Shown: positions 6,379-8,171 of the stretch, one piece after another
Layout: each line of letters begins with the position of its first letter
How positions within the stretch are numbered: the first letter of the stretch is position 1
Origin: Caulobacteraceae bacterium
Lineage (GTDB): Bacteria > Pseudomonadota > Alphaproteobacteria > Caulobacterales > Caulobacteraceae
DNA: 8,171 nucleotides
NCBI GenBank assembly: GCA_003136615.1
Contig: PLFA01000174.1
Span: 1,484-9,654, forward strand
Reading direction: 5' to 3'
Made by a program: the position numbers and the translations under genes
The notes under the pieces: generated by a model
Told to the model about the DNA's origin: nothing
The model's input: the letters and a program-made list of their open reading frames with translations, nothing else
Database searches by the model: none

Positions 6379-6463
6379 TAGCCCAGGCTGGGCCGTGGCG
6401 GATATCTAGGGAGTCCCGCGATGCGGCGCCAGGGAGGGGGTGAGTGGGGCGCTCACACCTACT
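6379..6463 (-). promoter_or_regulatory. Presumed lemA operon promoter region
   Basis: This is the non-coding stretch directly before lemA. On the minus strand, TAGATA (6408-6403) lies 18 bases downstream of CTGGCG (6432-6427), a weak promoter candidate whose transcript would start about 20 bases before the ATG at 6378. Between them and the gene sits a perfect 13-base palindrome GCCCAGGCTGGGC (6381-6393) that could bind a protein or fold in the leader. A second small hairpin, GTGAGTG-GGG-CGCTCAC with one G-T pair, lies at 6440-6456. These are seen directly in sequence; any control role is inferred. Confidence 0.35.
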
Positions 6464-6593
6464 CCGTCATCCCGCACGCAGCGCAGCGAAGATGCGGGAC
6501 CCAGGGGACCGGTTGCGGCGCTTAAGGTTCGCGGTGGCGAGGCGCGGGAGGATCACCTGGGTCGCGGGTTCGCTTCGCGCCCCGGGATGACGG
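6464..6593. repeat. REP-like composite palindromic element
   Basis: A 130-base element with nested symmetry. The outer arms are CCGTCATCCCG (6464-6474) and CGGGATGACGG (6583-6593), exact reverse complements. Inner arms GACCCAGG (6498-6505) and CCTGGGTC (6556-6563) are also exact. Each half can fold alone because a CCCGC/GCGGG-like pair flanks a short loop (left half, 6471-6498) and CGCGGGTTCGCTTCGCGCCCCGGG forms a compact structure (right half). The GTCATCCCG...GACCCAGG pattern is what I recall of interspersed palindromic elements in Caulobacter-like and other alphaproteobacterial genomes. It sits between the 3' end of the ABC gene and the lemA promoter region, so it may help end or stabilise the ABC transcript. 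No T-run is present. Confidence 0.75.
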
Positions 6594-8171
6594 CTAGGTA
6601 ACGGCGCCCGCCGCATCCGCAAGGTCGTCGAAGGAGCCGTGGCTGGACGCGTAAAGGCGGGCATAGAGGCCGCCCTCGGCGATCAGGGCGTCATGCGGGC
6701 CCTGCTCGATGATCCGCCCCTCGCGCAGGACAATGATCCGGTCGGCGTCGCGCACGGTGGCCAGGCGATGGGCGATGACGAGGCAGGTCCGGCCGGCGAA
6801 GAGGACGCGCAGAGCCTTCTGGATCGCCTGTTCGGTAAAGCTGTCGATATTCGCGGTGGCCTCATCAAGGATCAGGATCTTCGGATCCGCCACAAGGGCC
6901 CGGGCGAAGGAGAGGAGCTGGCGCTGGCCCACCGACAGGTTGCGGCCGCGTTGACCCAGCGGCGTGTCATAGCCCTGAGGCAAGCGCATGATGAAGTCAT
7001 GAGCCAGCACCGCCTTGGCCGCCGCCTCGACATCTTGGTGTGTCGCCCGCGCGGTGTTGTAGCGGATGTTCTCCTCCACCGTCCCTGAGAAGAGGAAGGG
7101 CTCCTGAAGCACCATGCCCACCATGGCCCCAAGGGATGAGAGCGAGACGTCGCGCACGTCATGGCCGCCCACGAGCACCCGGCCCCGGTCCGTCTCATAG
7201 AAGCGGTGGACGAGGGAGGTGATGCTGGTCTTGCCTGAGCCCGTGGGTCCCACCAGAGCCACCACCTCCCGGGGCGCCACCTTCAGGCTGACATCATGAA
7301 GGATGGGGCGGTCCGGCGCATAGCCGAAGGTGACGTGGTCCAGCTCCACCGTGGCCGGCGCTCCGGCGAGGTTGATCGCCCCGGGCTTGTCGGTGAGGGT
7401 GACCGGCACATCCAGCACCTCAAAGATGCGATGGGCGGCGGCCATGGCCCGCTGCATGACCGTATATTGCATGGAGAGCAGGCGCACCGGATCGAAGAAG
7501 CGCTGCACCGAAAGGATGAAGGTGACGAGGATGCCGACTTTCAGGGTCGCGCCGATCACCTCCTCGCCGCCCACCACGATGATGAAGGCCATGGCGACGC
7601 CTGTGAGCACATCGACCGTGGGGGTCATGATCTGGGCAATCCAGGAGACCTTCACCTGGGCCCGGAAATTGCGCCGCGCCTTTTCCTCATAGAGCTCGAA
7701 GTTCATCGCCTCCCGGCGCGTCTCCTGCACCGTGCGCACGCCATTGATGTTCTCGGCGAGAGCCCCGCTGGAGATGGAGGAGGCGTCACGGGCCTCGCGG
7801 AAGGTCGCCTTGGAATAGGGGAGCCAGATGGCCCGCACGACGATCAGGGCGGGAATCGTGGCCAGGGTCAAAAGCCCCAGGCGCCAGTCCATCCAGACCA
7901 GGACCACGGCATAGCCGATAAGGGTGGTGAGATCGCCCAGCGCGCCGGTGGAGCTTTCCAGGAACTCCTGCAGGGCGTTCACGTCCCCCTGCAGCCGCGA
8001 CATGATCCGGCCCACATGGGTCTTGTCCATGAAGGTCAGGGCGACGTCCTGGAAGTGGGCGAACATGGCGCGGCGGACATCAAAGATAACCCGCTGGGCC
8101 AGGCTCGAGGTGAGCCACTGATCGCAGAGGCTCGCGGCCGCATTGGCGAGGACCAGGGCGGCGAAGCCCCA
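6594..8171 (-). CDS. ABC exporter half-transporter (permease + ATPase), N-terminus outside window
   Basis: A fused ABC exporter subunit of the MsbA/multidrug type. 525 residues are visible; the frame is open to the window edge, so the first membrane helices are missing (full family length about 580-620). An ATG at 8066 lies inside the domain and is not the start. The visible membrane domain (to about 250) includes TFMDKTHVGRIMSRLQGDV and further helices at about 80-115, 180-205 and 207-225. The ATPase domain follows with every motif intact: Walker A GPTGSGKT (308-315), Q-loop VLQEPF (354-359), signature LSVGQ (412-416), Walker B ILILDE with the catalytic Glu437, D-loop ATANID, and H-switch His468. 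It therefore should hydrolyse ATP as a homodimer or with a partner. Substrate (lipid, drug or peptide) cannot be told. The stop TAG directly touches the REP-like element. It is likely transcribed separately from lemA, 215 bases downstream. Confidence 0.93.
   Translation of the reverse strand, partial: WGFAALVLANAAASLCDQWLTSSLAQRVIFDVRRAMFAHFQDVALTFMDKTHVGRIMSRLQGDVNALQEFLESSTGALGDLTTLIGYAVVLVWMDWRLGLLTLATIPALIVVRAIWLPYSKATFREARDASSISSGALAENINGVRTVQETRREAMNFELYEEKARRNFRAQVKVSWIAQIMTPTVDVLTGVAMAFIIVVGGEEVIGATLKVGILVTFILSVQRFFDPVRLLSMQYTVMQRAMAAAHRIFEVLDVPVTLTDKPGAINLAGAPATVELDHVTFGYAPDRPILHDVSLKVAPREVVALVGPTGSGKTSITSLVHRFYETDRGRVLVGGHDVRDVSLSSLGAMVGMVLQEPFLFSGTVEENIRYNTARATHQDVEAAAKAVLAHDFIMRLPQGYDTPLGQRGRNLSVGQRQLLSFARALVADPKILILDEATANIDSFTEQAIQKALRVLFAGRTCLVIAHRLATVRDADRIIVLREGRIIEQGPHDALIAEGGLYARLYASSHGSFDDLADAAGAVT

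Noticed and set aside
5608..6381. Plus-strand open frame of 257 codons opposite lemA
   Set aside because: Gly/Arg-rich antisense shadow of a clear LemA protein.
6594..8066. ABC gene starting at ATG 8066
   Set aside because: The frame continues open to the window edge with family-like sequence (AQRVIFDVRRAMFAHF), so 8066 is an internal Met.

Overview
The window is very GC-rich, densely packed bacterial chromosome. Gene content and style point to an alphaproteobacterium, plausibly Caulobacterales. The reasons are strong G/C at third codon positions, long spurious antisense frames, a LemA-TPM-TPM cluster, osmoregulated periplasmic glucan (OPG) genes, and a dispersed palindromic element whose ends read CCGTCATCCCG/CGGGATGACGG. 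The taxonomic placement is inference. I see no tRNA, rRNA, CRISPR, transposase or phage gene.

Left part (1-4193), envelope glucan region. The window opens inside opgH, the membrane glucosyltransferase that makes the OPG backbone; only its last 256 codons are present. One base beyond its stop, on the opposite strand, ends opgG/opgD, encoding a periplasmic glucan biosynthesis protein with a Tat-type signal and probably a TTG start. A compact divergent control region of about 130 bp with nested inverted repeats (2330-2462) separates opgG from a Tat-exported serine hydrolase of the beta-lactamase/S12 fold with two extra C-terminal beta-rich modules. A hairpin with 13-bp perfect arms lies within the signal-peptide codons of this hydrolase. 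The neighbourhood suggests, without proving, that the hydrolase acts on OPGs or on the peptidoglycan/OPG balance, as described for the Caulobacter esterase EstG.

Middle part (4210-6378), a minus-strand three-gene operon. In transcription order it holds a LemA-family lipoprotein, a secreted and membrane-anchored TPM-domain protein of the YgcG type with a glycine-rich tail, and a second TPM protein whose domain is interrupted by two membrane segments. Junctions are a 4-nt GTGA overlap and a 1-nt gap, so translation is probably coupled. All three products should act at the membrane or in the periplasm.

Right part (6379-8171). The first 215 bp hold the presumed lemA promoter region and a REP-like composite palindrome (6464-6593). 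The palindrome ends exactly where the stop codon of the next gene begins. That gene is a minus-strand ABC exporter half-transporter (permease plus ATPase), cut off at its N-terminus by the window edge.

The most unusual points are the convergent opgH/opgG layout with an S12 hydrolase next door, the palindromic divergent promoter region, the hairpin in the hydrolase signal sequence, and the REP-like element abutting the ABC gene.
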